NCBI GenBank assembly: GCA_029260015.1
Contig: JAJDEB010000023.1
Location: 1-45,456, forward strand
Direction of reading: 5' to 3'
DNA from: Phycisphaerae bacterium
Lineage (GTDB): Bacteria > Planctomycetota > Phycisphaerae > UBA1845
Length of the DNA stretch: 45,456 nt
Positions 43,407 through 45,456 of this stretch are shown piece after piece (position 1 is the first letter of the stretch; every line of letters begins with the position of its first letter). The notes beneath the pieces are model-generated. The model searched no databases, was not told where the DNA came from, and saw only the letters and a list, made by a program, of their open reading frames with translations. A program made the position numbers and the translations under genes.

Positions 43407-44267
43407 TTGGCAACTTGTTTCTTTGCAACTGATTTGCACGGCCACGTTGATCGGTATGAAAAACTGTTCTACGCGATCGAGACAGAACGACCGAAGGCGG
43501 TGTTCTTGGGGGGCGATTTGCTGCCCTCCGCCGCTTCGGTATTGGCCGCTGGCGAAATCGCTGAAGATTTTCTGCAAGCGTATTTGGTGCCTCATCTGCG
43601 CCAAATGAAGGAGAAGCTCGCCGATTCGTATCCCCGAATATTCTTGATTCTGGGTAACGACGATCCACGCGCGGAAGAGGAGGCGATTGTGCGGGCGGCG
43701 ACTGGCGGTATCTGGGAATACATACACGGGTGTCGAGCGACGTTCGGTCAGTTCGAGTTATTCGGCTACAACTATGTCCCACCCACGCCGTTTCTGTTGA
43801 AAGACTGGGAGCGCTATGATGTTGGGCGCTTCGTCGATCCGGGATGCGTTTCGCCTGAAGAGGGAATGCGGACAGTACCGGTATCCAGGCGCGAATCGCG
43901 CAATGCCACCATCCAAGCGGATCTCGATCGGTTGGTCGGGGATGCAGAGTTGAACCGCGCGATTCTACTTTTTCATTCGCCACCGTATGAAACGAAGCTC
44001 GACCGGGCGGCGCTCGACGGGAAGCTTGTGGACCATGCCCCGGTGGATGTGCATGTTGGGAGTATTGCGATCCGGCGGTGCATCGAATCACGTCAACCGC
44101 TTCTGACGCTGCACGGTCACATTCATGAATCCGCGCGGTTGACGGGTTCGTGGCAGGACGCAATCGGAAACACGATCTGCCTTTCTGCCGCCCACGACGG
44201 TCCGGAACTGGCGTTGGTGCGCTTCGATCCTGCGAACCCGAGTGTCGCTACACGCGAACTTATGTAG
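43407..44267 (+). CDS. Calcineurin-like metallophosphoesterase
   Basis: A 286-residue cytosolic phosphoesterase. It begins at TTG 43407 with GAGG 6 nt upstream; no ATG lies nearby in frame. The two-metal motifs are in order: FATDLHGH (DxH), FLGGDLLP (GGD), ILGNDD (GND, where GNH is usual), LLFHSPPYE and LHGHIHES (GHxH). Such enzymes cleave phosphomono- or diesters, including nucleotides; the substrate is not readable. It is convergent with, and overlaps by 8 bp, the PEP/pyruvate-binding nucleotidyltransferase gene. Confidence 0.9.
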   Translation: MATCFFATDLHGHVDRYEKLFYAIETERPKAVFLGGDLLPSAASVLAAGEIAEDFLQAYLVPHLRQMKEKLADSYPRIFLILGNDDPRAEEEAIVRAATGGIWEYIHGCRATFGQFELFGYNYVPPTPFLLKDWERYDVGRFVDPGCVSPEEGMRTVPVSRRESRNATIQADLDRLVGDAELNRAILLFHSPPYETKLDRAALDGKLVDHAPVDVHVGSIAIRRCIESRQPLLTLHGHIHESARLTGSWQDAIGNTICLSAAHDGPELALVRFDPANPSVATRELM

Positions 44268-45456
44268 CCGAAGATTCCGGTGTGGCCAATGATAATTCGC
44301 GGGCGGCGTCGGTCACCGCGCCAATTTTCATGGCGTAGCTTGAGCGTTTGGCGATGTCTTCGTCGGTAACCATGTGAACATCGAGCAGGCCTTGAGTCCG
44401 GTACCCCGTGCGCAGGTAGTTGATTTCGCTGAGCGAAAGACTCCAACCCTCGAACCAGCGTTCCAGATCTCGGCGCTGCTCATCCGTACCCACGAAGTGA
44501 ACGAGCAAATCGATATCGCTCGCCGGTCCAGCCGTGGCGTTCTTCGTGCTGCCGAACAAGTAGATGGCTTTGACACCGAATCGGGCAGGGTCCAGTTGGG
44601 CAGCGATGCTTTCGGCCATGCGGGTTCGCCAGCGCCAATCCAGGCCATTCGCCAAGGCCACGTTCGCATCGAATTCCGCAGTGTATCCTGCATCTGCGGT
44701 CGGCTCACCCAGGATGCCCACGGCTTCATCAAGCTCAGCGTTCATCAGAACATGAAGCACCTTGTTGTCAGCCGCTTGCGGTACATCGATGACGCGAACG
44801 GTTGCGTCGAGCGAGGCATATTTTGGAGCCAACTCCGCGAGCAGATTGTGGGAACGCGTGAGGAACAATTCGTTGAACTCGGTGCCATCTTCGTCGGGAT
44901 ACAGCGGAAGATATCGAATCTCGGCTTCTACCAAGTCCTGGAAGAAATGGGTTCCAAACGAGACATCGGGCGTGTAGTCACCCGATTTTCGAGCGATTTC
45001 GATCAGCATCGCCGTGTTGTTGATGTCGGAATAGGTGATCGGTACACCCAGGCGAATGTCGCCTCGACTTCCCCAGCGACCCGGCCCCATCAGTATGAAC
45101 TGGCGCTTGGGCAGCAACTTATTGAGTTCACCGACCGCCCGCCCGACGGCAATGAGTTCGTCGCGCGTCCCCAACCGACCGTATTGTTCGGGATCGACAT
45201 AGACGATGTGGGTGATGTTCGAAACGATGCCGTTCGATATGTATCGATTTGCAGAGAAAACAAGCTGTTGGTAAGGGATGTCTCGCGGAATGGGCGCAGG
45301 CCGCGTAAGTTTCGCGGGTGCCTGAGCCCGACACTGCAGCAGATACAAATCCTTACCGTCCGAAGCGAATTCGATATCGATGGGGTGGGCGACTTCGCGT
45401 TCGAGCAATTTCAGCAGAGCGTGAATCTGTTTTATGAATGGGGTTCGATTGAGCAG
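44260..45456 (-). CDS. PEP/pyruvate-binding protein with nucleotidyltransferase domain, 5' end cut
   Basis: Open to the window end (N-terminus missing; at least 398 residues). LEREVAHPIDIEFASDGKD and LYLLQCRAQAPAKL are the end of a PEP synthase/pyruvate phosphate dikinase ATP-binding domain (PPDK_N). A second conserved part has FILMGPGRWGSRGDIRLGV, VPITYSDINNTAMLIEIA, SFGTHFFQDLVEAEIRYLPL and VLMNAELDEAVGILG. Near the C-terminus, AIYLFGSTKNATAGPASDID is the GS...DxD core of a pol-beta-type nucleotidyltransferase (residues LLVHF follow). No phosphohistidine domain is visible in the part shown. So it probably binds ATP and transfers a nucleotide or phosphate; the target is unknown. Confidence 0.85.
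   Translation of the reverse strand: MLNRTPFIKQIHALLKLLEREVAHPIDIEFASDGKDLYLLQCRAQAPAKLTRPAPIPRDIPYQQLVFSANRYISNGIVSNITHIVYVDPEQYGRLGTRDELIAVGRAVGELNKLLPKRQFILMGPGRWGSRGDIRLGVPITYSDINNTAMLIEIARKSGDYTPDVSFGTHFFQDLVEAEIRYLPLYPDEDGTEFNELFLTRSHNLLAELAPKYASLDATVRVIDVPQAADNKVLHVLMNAELDEAVGILGEPTADAGYTAEFDANVALANGLDWRWRTRMAESIAAQLDPARFGVKAIYLFGSTKNATAGPASDIDLLVHFVGTDEQRRDLERWFEGWSLSLSEINYLRTGYRTQGLLDVHMVTDEDIAKRSSYAMKIGAVTDAARELSLATPESSAT

Noticed and set aside
43336..44163. 275-codon minus-strand frame opposite the phosphoesterase
   Set aside because: Rich in Arg, Pro and Ser without any motif; the plus-strand frame carries all metallophosphoesterase motifs.

Overview
The window most likely comes from a member of the Planctomycetota. 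The signs are: an ECF sigma factor translationally coupled to a Ser/Thr kinase with a long TPR tail; secreted proteins with a PEP-CTERM motif, dockerin-like and EF-hand type endings (DCNSNGVDDADD, DFDGDVDLEDF, DLDGDNDVDLRDF); thrombospondin type 3 repeats; and very large PKD/Ig/FG-GAP surface proteins. Base composition is moderate. I see no tRNA, rRNA, CRISPR array, phage or intact insertion sequence. The assignment is inference from protein style.

Layout. (1) 1-586: start of a secreted protein cut by the window edge. (2) 814-16678: signalling island. Three small PilZ-like genes lie beside a REC-GGDEF-HD-GYP protein. Two sensor-kinase modules then diverge from a gap of about 1.1 kb: a CheR-PAS-histidine kinase with its receiver on the left, and on the right a membrane sensor kinase with its receiver, a CheB-CheR-PAS-kinase-REC hybrid and a last receiver. 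(3) 17064-26034: envelope and osmotic stress genes: DUF1328, cardiolipin synthase, CsbD, a small lipoprotein, a YqjD/YqjE/YqjK-like trio, and a convergent operon mscS - DUF2254 - AI-2E-type permease. A TSP3 lipoprotein, a VOC protein, a decayed histidine kinase and a small membrane ORF sit among them. (4) 26556-34316: one gene for a giant secreted protein that carries an internal PEP-CTERM motif followed in frame by a second signal peptide. (5) 34560-38112: divergent ECF sigma factor and kinase-TPR pair. (6) 38256-43002: nitric-oxide and redox stress island: cupin, truncated methyltransferase, RIC-type iron-centre repair protein, flavohemoglobin, divergent NsrR-like regulator, DUF3565, a MarR-type regulator with four cysteines, and a CPVC thioredoxin-like protein. 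(7) 43407-45456: metallophosphoesterase, and a convergent PEP/pyruvate-binding protein joined to a nucleotidyltransferase domain, cut by the window end.

How they may work together. The first island looks like a sensory hub that uses phosphotransfer and probably c-di-GMP. The second maintains the envelope under osmotic or general stress. The fourth detoxifies NO (Hmp), repairs damaged iron centres (RIC) and probably senses NO through the Rrf2-family regulator, with a strong inverted repeat placed between hmp and its regulator. Items most worth a second look: the fused giant protein with a seven-repeat FG-GAP propeller inserted into a DUF11 domain; the terminator-like hairpin 22 nt before the cls start codon; the apparently leaderless four-cysteine MarR gene; and the degenerate CheR beside an intact paralogue.
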